From Diadema setosum (lineage: Eukaryota > Echinodermata > Echinoidea > Diadematoida > Diadematidae): DNA of 64,000 nucleotides. The position numbers and the translations under genes are program-made. Shown one piece after another: positions 1-11,529 of this stretch. Location: the NCBI RefSeq assembly GCF_964275005.1, contig NC_092699.1:24754981-24818980 (forward strand), in the 5' to 3' direction. The notes beneath the pieces are model-generated. The model did no database searches. It saw only the letters and a list, made by a program, of their open reading frames with translations, and was not told the DNA's origin. Within the stretch, counting starts at the first letter, position 1. Each line of letters begins with the position of its first letter.

Positions 1-700
1 GTGTTTAAGTTAGTGTACGTACGTACGTGTCTACACTAGCCGTCTGCTGCTATGCTGCATGCATGGGTATTGCATTGGCACTCTGCCGCTGTGCGGTGGT
101 ATGAGGTTTGCATAGGCGCAGGCAGGCAGCACAGGGCTACATAATTAATAGCCGCGGCGCGTGTCGCCGCGGTTACATAGTCCTACAGTGCAGTACTAGT
201 ATGTGTACGTTTACGCGTACGCATATCTGATCGAGCGCTAAAATTGGATGGTGGCAGCTGTCAGTTGGCACGCAGCCAAGAGAAGTCATTAGTCTACGAT
301 AAAAACAATATGCACTTTTTATTATCACAGCAGTAGAAACACATACAATATTTTTGTACCAATACCACAGTTTTGGTGATTCTTACATTTGGCATTCGAA
401 TATACAGCAAGGGGAAAAATGAAAGTGGACCTAAAGATATTGTTTGACCTGCAGGAGTACCACAAATAACACTCGGGGACTGGATCGCATACTAGCAAAT
501 GGTGACGAACGGAACCATTTCGATTGGGAACCATAGGTGCTCATCAGAACCATTTTGCGAGAACCATCTGATGAGAACCATTTTGGAGCCGACGAGAACC
601 ATTTGAGAACCTTTTTTCCTTAGAGTGTGGGGCAGTTAAATTTTAGTCTGTGAAGGGGAAACAATACTACGGATTTATACAAGCACAACAGTTGAAATTT
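1..700. other. Non-coding stretch, no gene seen
   Basis: Nothing here looks like a gene. The first 300 bases are moderately CpG-containing with ACGTACGT and GGCGCG words. Between 500 and 620 there are five loosely spaced GAACCATT words, a short degenerate repeat. The small open frames have no coding character. Confidence 0.5.
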
Positions 701-815
701 GATCACAAAGTCAAACAAACACTACCAAGCGCGCCGGAACACTTCTGGTTTTGGGGGGGCAAAATGTCAACCGGGGCACATAATATATGTGCGATGTGAG
801 ATCGAGCGAGCGAAC

Positions 816-868
816 GGGGGGGGGGGGGGGGGGGGGTGTGGAAAGGGGGATCCCACCCCCCCCCCCCC
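816..868. repeat. Facing poly-G and poly-C runs
   Basis: A run of 21 G (816-836) is followed 19 bases later by a run of 13 C (856-868). The two can pair as a G/C hairpin, and the G run alone could form a quadruplex. The pair borders the diverged copy of the ~217-bp repeat that begins here. Confidence 0.85.
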
Positions 869-1076
869 ACTGTAGGGAGCTTTTGTAAAACAGGGTACAA
901 AAGTCGCGTTTATAGACCATTTAAAAGCAAATTTCTAAGGAATTAAACATAGTGAAAAATAATCAGTGCGAAGGACTATGATTATTACATACGGGAGTAC
1001 ATAATAATGTGATGGTGTGAGATTCTCGGCGAGGGAGCGAAGCGACCGAGCCGGGGGAGGGTGTGGGAGGGGGGAT
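845..1076 (+). repeat. Dispersed copy of the ~217-bp CCCTCCCAC repeat
   Basis: This single diverged copy matches the tandem units at 20.75-21.8 kb. It shares the 'TAGGGA..TTTTTGTAAAACAG' start, the 'AAAAGTCGCGTTTATAG' block, the 'GAAGGACTATGAT' block and the end 'GAGGGAGCGAAGCGACCGAG' followed by GGGTGTGGGAGGGGGGATAC. As at 20.7 kb, an AACCATGGTT-type sequence lies right next to it. Confidence 0.8.
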
Positions 1077-1262
1077 ACGTATGGTTATGAAACATTGATT
1101 GGTTCTACGAACCGTGGTTTCATGATAGTGAAGAGGCGGTTAAAAAGCCATGATTTTCACCATGGTTGTATGATAGCTCATAAGAACAGTGGTTATAAAA
1201 CCGTGGTTTAACTTTTGTTTACCCACGGTTGAAAAAGTGGTTATTTTAACAATGGCCCTTGT
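1077..1262. repeat. Degenerate AACCATGGTT-type segment
   Basis: Short diverged ACCGTGGTTT / ACCATGGTT words are spaced along this stretch. It resembles 12,420-12,590, with which it shares 'AAGAACAGTGGTTAT'. It ends in CCCTTGTGAAAAAG, the border with the GTACTGCAG array. Confidence 0.6.
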
Positions 1263-1266
1263 GAAA

Positions 1267-2058
1267 AAGTACTGCAGTAGTACTGCAGTACAAGTACTGC
1301 AGTACTACTGCAGTACACGTACTGCAGTAGTACTGCAGTACTAGTACTGCAGAAGTACTGTAGTAAATTGGACACTTTACTGCAGTACTAGTACTGCAGT
1401 ACTGCAGTACTGCAGTACCAGTACTGCAGTACTACCTCACTTCTTCCTTGCAGTACTAGTACTGCGTACTGCAGTACTGGTACTGCAGTAGTCATTGCAT
1501 CAGTAGTACTGCAGTACTGGTACTGCAGTACCAGTAGGCCTATTGCAGTACCAGTACTACACAGCAGTACTACTGCAGTACTGGGTACTGCAGTACCACT
1601 GCAGTACTACTGCAGTACCACTGTAGTACTACTGCAGTACCAGCACTGCAGTAGTACTGCAGTACCAGTACTGCAGTAGTACTGCAGTACCAGTACTGCA
1701 GTAGTACTGCAGTACCAGTACTGCAGTAGTACTGCAGTACCACTGCAGTACCAGTACTGCAGTAGTACCGTAGTACTGCAGTACCATTGCAGTACTGGTA
1801 CTGCAGTAGTACCAGTACTACAGTAGTACTGCAGTACCAGTACTGCAGTAGTACCAGTACTACAGTAGTACTGCAGTACCAGTACTGCAGTAGTACTACA
1901 GTACCAGTAATGGTACTGCAGTACTCAGTACCGGCACTGTAGTACTACTGCAGTACCAGTACTGCAGTAGTACTACAGTACCAATAGTGGTGCTGTAGTA
2001 CTGTAGTACCAGTACTGCAGTAGTACTACAATGGTACTGCAGTAGTACCAGTACAGGG
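1267..2058. repeat. GTACTGCAGTAC palindromic satellite array
   Basis: About 790 bases consist almost entirely of GTACTGCAGTAC, a perfect 12-base palindrome, and variants such as GTACCAGTACTGCAGTA, in overlapping order. Because the unit equals its own reverse complement, the array can pair with itself at many registers. Open frames across it, rich in VLQY, are artefacts of the repeat. A second array of the same kind lies at 11.5-12.4 kb. Confidence 0.95.
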
Positions 2059-2252
2059 AAACCTGGGAAACGAGGATATCTTATTGGTCTCATCTGACTT
2101 TGCAAATATTGAAATAGTAAACATACAGTATGCATATGTTTACAATGAGGTACATATGAGGTACATATAACAAGGAAAAAATGGTGGTCCCACCAACCTC
2201 ATTATAAAAGGGTTACCCTGTACTTCATTACTGCAAATGAATATACATGTAC

Positions 2253-2348
2253 AATTCGTCGGTTGAGAATGATAAGGGCGTTAAGTTGCCTCTAAACCCA
2301 TAGTGTTCGGGACAACTTAACGCCCTTCTCATTCTCAACAGACGAATT
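2253..2348. repeat. 36-bp-arm hairpin (miRNA-precursor-like or small foldback)
   Basis: Arms at 2253-2288 and 2313-2348 match with two mismatches around a 24-base loop. The left arm ends GGGCGTTAAGTTG and the right arm begins CAACTTAACGCCC. The 96-base size fits a microRNA precursor, but the pairing is more perfect than usual, so a tiny foldback transposon is as likely. Confidence 0.7.
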
Positions 2349-3484
2349 ACAACGGTAAACAAGTGACAATCTATATCCGCTTTCATAGCATACATAAACA
2401 ATCAATAAAATATAATACAATGTTTGTTTTTTTCTAGAATTCAAGTACTGAGTATATATGAGACCCATGTATGTTTTTCCCTGTAGGCCTAAACCCCATC
2501 TGGGGCCCATATGGGCCAAATGGGCTTTGCCAATTTAGTTCCATATTTTCCCCATATACACCACATGGGGCCCACATTGGTTTTGTCAGGGCAGGCATGT
2601 AATCTAGAAGATATTCTTCTACAGTGTAAGTGTAGCTAGGTTGAAAGGGAAATTTGTTTTCCAAGGTGGAAACACAGATTTCTCTCATGTGAATGTTTGC
2701 AAAGTAATGAAATAACAAACAACATACAGTAAATGTATGAAGATGAATTACAACAGACCGCTTCTGCAATTTAGTAAGATTTTATGCATGCTTTCTTCAC
2801 AAAATTGAACCTTAACAACCACAAAGCTTGACTGAAGGCTTGCCCAAACCAGCAACAGCCAGGGGATTTCATGTCTGTGGAACTCGGTGGAAGGGAGCAG
2901 GTGAATGATATGCTTCATTTCTAGGCTGTTGGAAAAGAAATATCCGTAAGTTGTTATGTAATACATTACAGAAACGGTTTGTTGGCACAAGAGATGACAC
3001 TTCAAACGCTGACGGGAATAATGATCAATATGATGTACATGTATTACGAAAACATGCAATCCTGATGTAAAGTTAAGTTGAGAGGAGTAGAGAACACAAA
3101 GAATTTAAATCTGAGTAGACTTGATGTAGCATAAAATTTTAACTATTTATTATGGAAAGTCCAGCAAATGAAGGAACATATTCACAATGCATGCAAGAAA
3201 AAAAAATTGTAATGTTCTGTCAATATCTTGACACAGTACATGTATAAGGAATTATATGTATTTTCAATTATGATCATATAAATAAAAATGATGCATGAAA
3301 AAATTTCCAATACTTGGTTTGATTTTACAGTCCAAGTAGTAGTACGTAGCTGACTTGATCCTGACACTTTTCCTTTTCATTCAAGAAAACACAATCAACA
3401 TTCTCCTCATTTACAAAAAAAGAGAAGAAATGTCACTGAATGTGATAAATGTCCCACCATAGTCTACAATCACAAAGGCGACAG
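2349..3484. other. AT-rich stretch, probably 3' flank of the minus-strand gene
   Basis: No convincing exon or repeat is seen. The stretch lies just past the stop codon of the minus-strand exon at 3485-3659 and may hold its 3' UTR. On the minus strand an AATAAA-type signal could come from the TTTATT near 3,146. Confidence 0.35.
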
Positions 3485-3659
3485 TCAATCTTTTTCTGAA
3501 TTTCCAGCTAGAGCCTCTTGCACACTCTTTGTCCTCCTCCTCGTCTGCATGTTTCCTTTATGATCACGCGAGTTGGAAATCCAGTGGCAAGCCCAGTTTG
3601 TGGTCTCTTTCTCGCTGGTATCTTGCATCCCTTTGCTTGTGCATACGAATGTATCAGGT
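3485..3659 (-). CDS. Terminal coding exon of the unidentified minus-strand gene
   Basis: The acceptor reads CTACTGCAG. One carried base plus 57 codons follow, ending in TGA at 3485-3487. The tail is hydrophilic, includes DTSEKETTNWACHWISNS and QTRRRTKSV, and ends ALAGNSEKD. The frame was chosen because its entry phase matches the donor at 4950 and it is the longest open frame. A second frame is open for 49 codons and is probably a shadow. Confidence 0.5.
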
Positions 3660-6600
3660 CTGCAGTAGAAAAGATGATAGAAAAGGAAATGCTAAATTGT
3701 CAGTACATACCTGTGTATACATACATGAATTTCAAGATTGAAAAAATGAAACATGGAAATTTAATTCCAAGTATCCAGATATTGAATCAACCCCCTCCCC
3801 CTCCACATTTTGGCAACTACTCCGCCACATAAAATTTTTTGACTGCATCGTTCCCTGACTTTTTACTTTCAAGTCTTGCACATCTTTTGATACTGTCATG
3901 ACGCTGCATGACATTTTATGTATGCCTGTCAGACTGAAAATGGCTCAAAACGTGATTTTGTGTATAAAGTCTAAGCAAATTGAGTTTTCTCTTCTTATTC
4001 ATAAAGATATTTATATCTTTATGAATAAGAAGAGAAAACACAATCTAATCATTTTCACTTTCATGGGCTGAAACTAATTAATTTTATCATGATAATGCTT
4101 GAAATGGGTTCTGACATAAATTCTGCGGGAAAAAAATGATAAATCAACAGGCCGAAAAAAAGAAAAAAAAAAAATACACGTACCTAAGATTACCAAGAAA
4201 TTAATACAACAATAAAATACTGAAGAAATTGATTTTGATACTATTTTTTTTTCAAATTCATTGTTAGAAATGCCACAAAGAATGTTTTCACCAAAAAATA
4301 GGGTTCTAGGAGCTTTAATATCTGATAGGGAGCAAAATGCATGATTTTATGCATATACTGTATGACGAAAATTTCCATTTCTTTTTGTATAGCTTGGTAG
4401 ATTACACCACGGGTAATGAACAAGCCAAATTTCACAGCGATTGTGCAATCAAACGCTGAGATCTCGGGGGGGGGGGGGGGGGAATTGAATCAACCCCTCC
4501 CAGGCCACAGAACACTAAAAAGGGCCTGGCCTGGTTAGGGGTAAGAGGAATTCAAAGTTTATTTGATGGAAATCGGATATGGAATAGCTACAAAATCCAA
4601 AAAGTACAACTAAAAGATTGTAATAAAATTTGGATTCCACACTCTAATAGGATTGCTCTGTTTTGGACATCCCAGCCATTTCAAAATTGATTTTCATAAA
4701 AAAAAAAAAAAATTGAAATCCCCATGAAACTACATGGTCTTTCATACAGTTGCATTTTACAAGAGGTTTCTTACTATCCCACAAAAAAAAAACATGACAA
4801 AAACCTTAAGCCAAGTCTCAACCAAAACTTTATGATAGAGCTCTGTATCCTATAAAAGCGAAGGAAAAAAAAAACTTTGAATGTGGAAATAAAAAAAAAA
4901 ATGGCTAAGAAAGTAATTCTGTTTTTGAAGAGGGCTTGGCTTGACTTACTGAAAATAGTACTTGAGACGAAAGCATGGCAACCTTGTAAATCTGCAAACG
5001 AAGATGTCCCCTTCATGCTCAAGCCGTTGTTGCCATGCAGGTCTTTCTGATCTCATGACCCACAATCTTCTCCAGAGAGTTGCCGCACACCGTCTGCCAT
5101 TAGGATCCACTGATTCTGAGGATGCATGTCTGAAAAAGAGTTGAAAAGATCAAATCCTTAAATAAAATAAGAGAATTTACTAAACGTAAACAAGCAGCTG
5201 ACAAGACAAATGATAAATTCCTACTTTTGTATACATGTAAAAAAACATTCAAATCTCATTTCTCATTTTATGTGACATTTAATTTCATATAAACACTATG
5301 TTCACCGTTATTGAATTGATTTGGTTAAAAATTAACAACAGATTACAGAGGACAGAGGTCAAGGGAAAGAAAAATTACACATATAGGCAACACTTTCGAA
5401 TACTAGTATTTTGCTCACCAATATCTTTCTACCAGCATAAGAAATCTCCAGAAGCTAGAAGGCTGTCGAGCTCCTGGAAAGCTGCCTTACTCTCGAGGGG
5501 GTAATGGCGGCATCGTAGTCTCCACAGCTCACCAATCTCCATGTTTACTGGTAAAGCAACCTGCTGTGGTGGCACTCTGCAATTTGAATGTACACCTGCT
5601 CATGTTGGTCTAGCCTCTCCAATACTTCAAGCCTATGGAGAGTGAACTCTTCTGATCTGAAAATGCAGATGAAGAAAAGCATTCAAAAGATTAAAGACGT
5701 ACTGTCGTGCATATTTTGAATTGATTGTAAGCGCTTTGGGCCTTGTGGGAAAAGCGCACTATAAGTAGTAATAATAATAATAATAATAAAAATAATGCTT
5801 CACAATGGATGAAACAATTAACCACTGGACTGCTGCAGGCTATTACGCACACTGAACACCTGGGTGCTGATGCATAATAATGCATGTGTATCTCAAAACA
5901 TGCCTTCCAGAAGGGGAAAGATTGGCCAAGATTATATTGCTTGAAATATGAAATAGTGAGGCATCATCATCTCCTGATCTGCGATACCTCCACAAATCCT
6001 TCACAAAGAGCAGCTTTACTTACTATCATCAAAAGATTCATCAAAACCCTTCTTCCCACTGTATAAGGGTACCACCTATCGGCAGGGTACCTGCTTGACA
6101 TCGGCACCCTGCGTATTTATCATGGCTGTTTGCGTACAAACGAAAAAGTATGCGCGGGATTACAGTAAGTGTCATTAGCTTTGAAAACAATAAAAACGAA
6201 GAAACGCAAATCAAACTCACAAACTAACAAACCAAACTAGTAGTAGGGTTGGGGGTACCACGTATCGTCACCCTAAGGATCTGTAGCTTGTTTATTCTAA
6301 AAATATAACACAAATCCGCCTTATTCTTACCTCAAATATGCCATAAATACTGCAGTTTTGAATGTCGTGACCGTCTCGTTGATTATGAATCTCCGTTTTA
6401 AAATAGCGCAATTTTAGTGCGTGCGTTCCGTTTTCTTCGCGCAGCTAAAAAGGGAACCTTGCGATCGGCACCCCTTGTGACCCCCTCCCCTCCATAGGTA
6501 TACACGTGAATTTCACAGCATAGGTAATACATGTGAATTTCACAGGCCATAGGTAATACACGTGAATTTCACAGCCATGCGTCGTCACTGAGCGGATGTG

Positions 6601-7350
6601 TAATTTTTAGCTTGGTTTGTTTGAGTTTGATTTTCGTTTCTTCGTTTTTATTGTCTTTATAGCTAATGACACTTAATCCCACGCGTACCTTTTCGTTCTA
6701 TACGCAAACAGCCATGATATGCAGGGTGCCGATGGGAAGGTGCCCTGCCGATAGTAGTAGCCCTAGACATAACACATAACACATGCGCATGTGTAATGTG
6801 TAGCCCTAACAATGTTACACATAACACATGCGCTCAGTAACGACGCATGGCTGTGAAATTTACGTGTATTACCTATGGAGGGAGGGGTGCCGATCGCTAG
6901 AACTAACGTTGTGCAAAGAAAACGGATTGCGTGCACTAAAATTGCGCTATTTTAAAACGGAGATTTAAAACCAACAAGACGGTCACGACATTCGAAACTG
7001 TAGTATTTATGGCATATTTGAGGTAAGATTTAGGCGAATTTGTAATATATTTTTGGAATAAACAAGCTACAAATCCAATAGGGTGACGATAGGTGGTACC
7101 CTCAATCATACACAATCAACATGTAGGGTATACAGTTGTACGTAACTTACCATTAGCTGCAAGCAGCTTTGCTTGATGTGTTGATGCAGATTTTCCGCTG
7201 CCCCATTATACTACAGTCACTTCCTCATGGGAACAACAACGTGAATATTGGGCATTGTCCTTTATCCAGTCCACCACAGGACCTTTTCCAACGCTGTCAT
7301 CACAGCCACAGGGCATAAAATTTCTTCGTTCTCTGCGCTGCCAGTTTGCT
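3485..7350 (-). CDS. Unidentified multi-exon gene, possibly decayed (3' part)
   Basis: Four minus-strand segments with good splice signals look coding: 7350-7151, 5651-5419, 5129-4950 and 3659-3485. The last two join in phase (2+1) and end at a TGA. The 200-base exon at 7.2 kb is open for 66 codons except for one TAA, and joins in phase with the next exon through G|AA. That exon then loses frame over a 35-base stretch and carries a TAG. I do not recognise the protein. Further exons to the right are needed, since the 7.35-kb exon enters in phase 2 without a start. Either it is a recent pseudogene, or assembly errors or unusual splicing explain the breaks. The ~515-bp MITE pair at 6.07-7.11 kb lies in the intron. 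Confidence 0.45.
3984..4039. repeat. 56-bp perfect palindrome
   Basis: Arms of 27 bases, starting GTTTTCTCTTCTTATTC, mirror each other with only the two central bases unpaired. It lies within an intron of the minus-strand gene candidate. It could extrude as a cruciform or mark a very small foldback insertion. Confidence 0.9.
4466..4482 (+). repeat. Poly-G run of 17
   Basis: An uninterrupted run of 17 G lies in otherwise AT-rich intronic DNA. Confidence 0.95.
4540..4845. mobile_element. Diverged copy of the 33.4-kb TTAA MITE family
   Basis: Shares 'AATTCAAAGTTTATTTGATG', 'TTTCATAC..GAGGTTTCTTACTATC' and 'CAAGTCTCAACCAAAACTTT' with the intact copy at 33,376-33,757. The left part and the terminal repeat are not clear here. 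Confidence 0.65.
4950..5129 (-). CDS. Internal coding exon of the unidentified minus-strand gene
   Basis: The acceptor CTCTTTTTCAG is preceded by a pyrimidine tract, and the donor is GTAAGT. With one carried base the frame is open for all 59 codons, contains RRCAATLWRRLWVMRSE and EHEGDIFVCRF, and leaves two bases that complete a Gln codon with the exon at 3659. A second AG 15 bases into the exon would also be usable and would change the entry phase. Confidence 0.5.
5419..5651 (-). CDS. Coding-like exon with broken frame
   Basis: From the acceptor ATCAG, the frame carried from the 7.2-kb exon reads FTLHRLEVLERLDQHEQ. A 35-base stretch (5561-5595) follows, bounded by GCAG|GT on both sides. If it is removed, the frame continues VALPVNMEIGELWRLRCRHY and then KAAFQELDSLLASGDFLCW to a TAG at 5429-5431. 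The donor is GTGAGC. A 35-base intron would be far below the usual animal minimum, so an insertion in a decaying exon is as likely. Confidence 0.4.
5695..5795 (+). mobile_element. LINE 3' tail fragment (CR1/L2-like)
   Basis: 'TTGTAAGCGCTTTGGGCC' with 'GGGAAAAGCGCACTATAA' and an (ATA/ATT)n tail is the conserved 3' end of a non-LTR retrotransposon. The same tail occurs on the minus strand at 48.36-48.45 kb. Only the extreme 3' end is present. Confidence 0.75.
6067..7108. mobile_element. ~515-bp MITE interrupted by a second copy of itself
   Basis: The left half of a forward copy (about 6067-6243) starts GGGTACCACCTATCGGCAGG. A complete reverse-oriented copy follows (about 6244-6762), and then the right half of the forward copy (about 6,830-7,108), ending CGATAGGTGGTACCCTC. 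A CACATAACACATGCGC duplicate-like filler lies between the inner copy and the right half. The third, uninterrupted copy at 13,835-14,349 gives the reference structure. No coding frame is present. Confidence 0.8.
7151..7350 (-). CDS. Coding-like exon with one in-frame stop
   Basis: Acceptor GCGTACAG and donor AATG|GTAAGT are both good. With one carried base, all 66 codons are open except a TAA at 7206-7208. The frame reads NWQRRERRNFMPCGCDD, then GPVVDWIKDNAQYSRCC, then after the stop WGSGKSASTHQAKLLAAN. The GSGKS string lacks the first Gly of a Walker A motif, so I do not call a P-loop. A single base difference could explain the stop. Confidence 0.45.
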
Positions 7351-8455
7351 CTGTACGCGTAACGTTTTACAGAATTTGAAAATGCAACTCAACGGCGGTA
7401 CTCGACTCGTTGCGTAATACACTGTACTCGCATCGCGAGTGTGCGCACACGCACGCGCGCGTAGCTACTACATGTATTAACCACAGAAGATTATACAGTA
7501 AACCCCACTCAGTGGTCATAGAAGCAATATTTGCGTGCGCGCGGGCTGGCGATCACACGTGCATTAGATTGGCGCCACAAAATACTAAGTAGACACGAAT
7601 GGGGGGGGGGGGGGGCTATCGGAGATCCGGTTATTCGGCGCATCGTGATAAAATAAAACATAAGAAATTTGATAGGATTTCAACTCTTTATGTGCCATGG
7701 TGGAAATCCCCTGTGTGCCACATTATTCTGAGACACGGAGGTAGTCATGCTTACAAAATTCTGTTAGGATCAGCATAATAGTAGGCAAGGTGAACTAGGT
7801 GCCATTTGTAGACTTGCCGCTTTTCAAACACGGAATTTCGAATTTACCCCCGTGTTTTTCCCATTTTGCAGAGACCGCGGTTCCTTCCATGTTTCTTTGG
7901 TAAAAAAAAAAAATGCAATAAGATAACATCAGATCTTCCTACTATTAATTAATTATCAAACATAATCATTTCGTGTGCGTAATTTTATAGGTCAGCCCAC
8001 AAAATGCTACAAGTAAAAAAAGATAACGCACTCCAACTTTTTATTAGGCGACACTCGTGGCAAATATGAAAATTGGAATGCGTGTAAAACTCAACATTAA
8101 CCTTTCCATTTCAATTCAATTAAATTCATTTATTTTCCATACTTCTCATGAGCATTATAACAGAAATCAAACCAGTTCTTTAACCTTTTTTACAATGTGT
8201 GGAACACAAAATATAATATATGGTGTTAACACAATAATTACATGCAGTGATAACTGGTCAAAATCGAAATCGAAATGGGGTTGATTAAAGAGAAGTATGA
8301 CGGGACCTATATCTTGTTTGGCTGTAAGCCCCGAGTAATCAGTGTTGGCGAAAAGAGAACGGAGAACGGATAGAAGTCAAGACCAGATTATGTCATGGTG
8401 CCAAATAAGAAAATGGAGGTAACATTTGTAGTCCCGACTTCCTGTTCTTTTGCTG
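7351..8455. other. Intergenic or intronic stretch
   Basis: A G run (7601-7615) and AT-rich DNA are present, and no exon is supported. The CpG-richer part at 7,330-7,580 has GCGCGCG words. Confidence 0.4.
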
Positions 8456-8456
8456 G

Positions 8457-9850
8457 TTAGCAAAAATATTGTACGAATATATGATTATAGCTGAAATGAT
8501 TAATACTCTTGCGATCTCTCCGGTTGACAGTAGCGTTAAAAATGTTACGCAATCCTATAATGGATGTATACAATGCGAAGGGATTTTCGGGAAAAGATAA
8601 AGAAGCATCTTTGATCCTGGGCGCAACGATAATACATTGTATGAGATTATACAGCCAAAATGATTCATGAAATCTTCGCATTCCCGCTGCACGGGCACCA
8701 ACAACGTATAACGTATAACCTAATCTCGCAAGTTAAGGTATAAACGTCGCACATACTCTGAAATCATCGCGATCTCGCCGGATGACAGTAGCGTAAAATA
8801 GTTGAATAACGCATGTTAAGCTACGTAATCGGTGTTCAGAAGAAGAAACAAACGCATTAAAACTATTTGAATTGATCTGGATTTGTTTATTATCACAATT
8901 TTAACAACGCAGTTTACAATGCAGATATAAATTTCTTTCTTTCAGAATGGTCTACGAAGAACAGATTTGCGTAAAATGGATCACAACTTTCTGAATTCAA
9001 TCATGTCGCATATTATTTTTTCAAGAAGGAATGTACAAAACGCGAAGGGATTTTCAGAAGAAAATGAACAACGCATCTTCAATCCCTTCGGGTGCAACGA
9101 TAATACATTGTATGAGAATCTTGATGACAGCCGAAATGATTTATGAAATTATCACATTCCCACTGGGCACCATGGCAACAGCGTAAAAAAAAAAAAAAAA
9201 AAAAATCCCACAAGTTACGATAAACGACACATCTATGTTACTCTAATCATCGCGATCTCGCCGGTGGACAGTATACAGCGTAAAAATAATTGAATAACGC
9301 ATGTTAAGCTACCTAGTCGGTGTTCAGAAAAAGAAATTAACGCATTTAACAATTTGAATAGATCTGGGTTTGTTCATAACCACAATTTTTAACAACGCAT
9401 TTCACAATGAACATTTTCTTTCTTTCAGAATGGTCTATTAGGAACAGATCTGATGTGTAAAAAGAATCACAACCTTCTAGATTCATTCCTGTCGCTTATT
9501 TTTAAAGAACGGATGTACAAAACGCGAAGAGATCTTCGAAAGAAAATAACGCATTTTAATCCTTTCGGCCGCTACAATCATAAATTGTATAAGATTTACA
9601 GCCGATGTGATTCATGAAATTATCCCATTCCCGCTCGAAACCAGCGTAAAAATGCCTCGCAAGGTCCGGTAAACAACGCATGTATGTTACTTTATTTGCG
9701 CTGGTGTTTAGAACAACTTAAACACATTTTATGCAATCTGATTTTAATGATAATGAGACAAGCCTATGTTTCTCAAGAATGTAACGTGCTCTATTATATT
9801 CGAAGAGATTTTGGAAGAAAAATATCCATTTCAACCCCGACTTTTTTTGC
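8457..9850. repeat. ~483-bp tandem array, about four copies
   Basis: The words CGCGATCTCGCCGG (8768 and 9251), GTACAAAACGCGAAG, GCATGTTAAGCTAC and CGATAATACATTGTATGAGA recur in order with a 483-base spacing. A shortened copy begins near 8,457 and a diverged partial copy ends near 9,850. No frame is conserved between copies, so I take it as a large non-coding tandem repeat. Confidence 0.8.
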
Positions 9851-11529
9851 CTTATTCACAAATAATTTACCTTTATTTTCTCGATAATAATTACCCATAT
9901 TGTGTGATAACAATGCAAAGGATGTTCTAATCTTTCATCGATGGGTATATTATGACGTCGTGCTTGTGTTTTTCTTTGTTTTTGATGCGTACGGTTATAA
10001 CGAGGTACCGGTTGTAACGAGGTAATATCGCCGGTCCCACGGACCTCGTTACAGCGGGGTTTCATTGTATCAATATTTCAATGAAGAATGTTGGTTTAAA
10101 TGTGCTGTTTCTGCCATTTACAACAGGAATTTCTGATAGTGTGTGAATATTGGGTTGTTTTATACTGTCTTTTTTTCTATACATGAATATAGTACTTTGC
10201 TGTTTCAGCCATTCACAACAGCAATGGGTTGACTTATCAGTGTCACCCATAGGGTGTGAATCCTTGATTGAGACCAATACATGATTATGGTATATTGAAT
10301 AGAAAGGTGATTTTGTTTTTGAAGCAAAGACTTTAAGGCCGTATGGAGTCAATGATAGCAATGTATTTAGATGAACATTATGTATCTTGACTTACAACTC
10401 ATGATTTTATAGTCGCCTATATAGAATTTTCAAGTGTATTATCCATTGTGTTTTATTTAACATGACATGATTAATTCAAAGTATTTTTTAAGTGTGAACA
10501 AGAGAATTTAGATATTAAATAATGGTATTAAGTCAAGGAACACACCAATGTATGAATTCTGTTTGAGGATGTCCAAATTGTGATCTTAAGACTTAGGGTA
10601 TCCAGTGACATCCCTGAATAATGGAACTATAGACAGCCACTCTGCTATTTGAGATTTAGGTAAATATGAATGGGGCTTGGTTAAAAATACTGTACATTAT
10701 AAGTTAATTTCCTATGCGGTATAATAAGGTTTGGCATGTTGATGAATTGTTCTAAGTATTTGAAATGTCTATGGTTACGGTATGGTATTTGTGTAATAAC
10801 TCATGTATGAGCCATGCATGTGAAAGGTTAGATTTTGATCCAAAGGTTAATGTCATGTATCATGTAAATTACCATCAAGTGGATGGTGCAAGATGTCTTA
10901 CAAGGAAACACAGTAACTCTGAAAGTAATTTTCTGATGTCGGTTTATTGACGATATTATAATCAAAAGCGAGGTTAGAATACGAAGAATAAAGTCTGTTC
11001 GGGCAGGAACCTCACACTAGTATAATTATGTCAATGTGTGATTTATTTTGTGACAATGTAAGAACAGTAAAACCTATTTGAGCTAGAATATTTACCTTAC
11101 GGTGTGATTTTGTGCTGCATTAAGTCATTGATTAGGTTTAAGACATTGAAATGGGCACCTCTTGAAAAATTACTAAATCATGCATCCAGAGGTTGGCAGC
11201 TCTGTTTCAGTCAAAATATGATTTCTAGCATAAATTGGAATATTTAAAAATAGATAGTGAATTCTTTTTTTTTTTTTCAAATATGAAAGTTAAATTGTCC
11301 CCGTCAGTAAAAATCTGGTCTGAGGTTAAAATAGCGTTAACCACAGGTACTACAAAGAGGTTTGAGTTTTAGTCCATTGTATGATTTTTTTTTATAGCAG
11401 AAATAAATACATGCATTAGCATCACTAAGCTTCTACATAATTATTACTGCAATAGCTATACAGTAATGCAGATTTACTTATAATAGTAGTACCGACAATA
11501 AGCCACTTCAAAAAAAAAAAAAAATCAAA
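9851..11529. other. AT-rich stretch without a recognised gene
   Basis: No exon is supported. A short inverted motif with CGAGGTA / TACCTCG words lies at 9,990-10,065. The rest is unique-looking AT-rich DNA. Confidence 0.4.

Noticed and set aside
1896-2135. Open frame rich in VLQYYST
   Set aside because: Pure translation of the GTACTGCAG satellite.
4490-4535. 5S rRNA-like GGGCCTGG..GGTTAG string
   Set aside because: Only a few bases match and no A-box, intermediate element or C-box arrangement follows.
7151-7208. GSGKS string as a Walker A ATP-binding loop
   Set aside because: The Gly four residues before GKS is absent and no downstream Walker B is seen.
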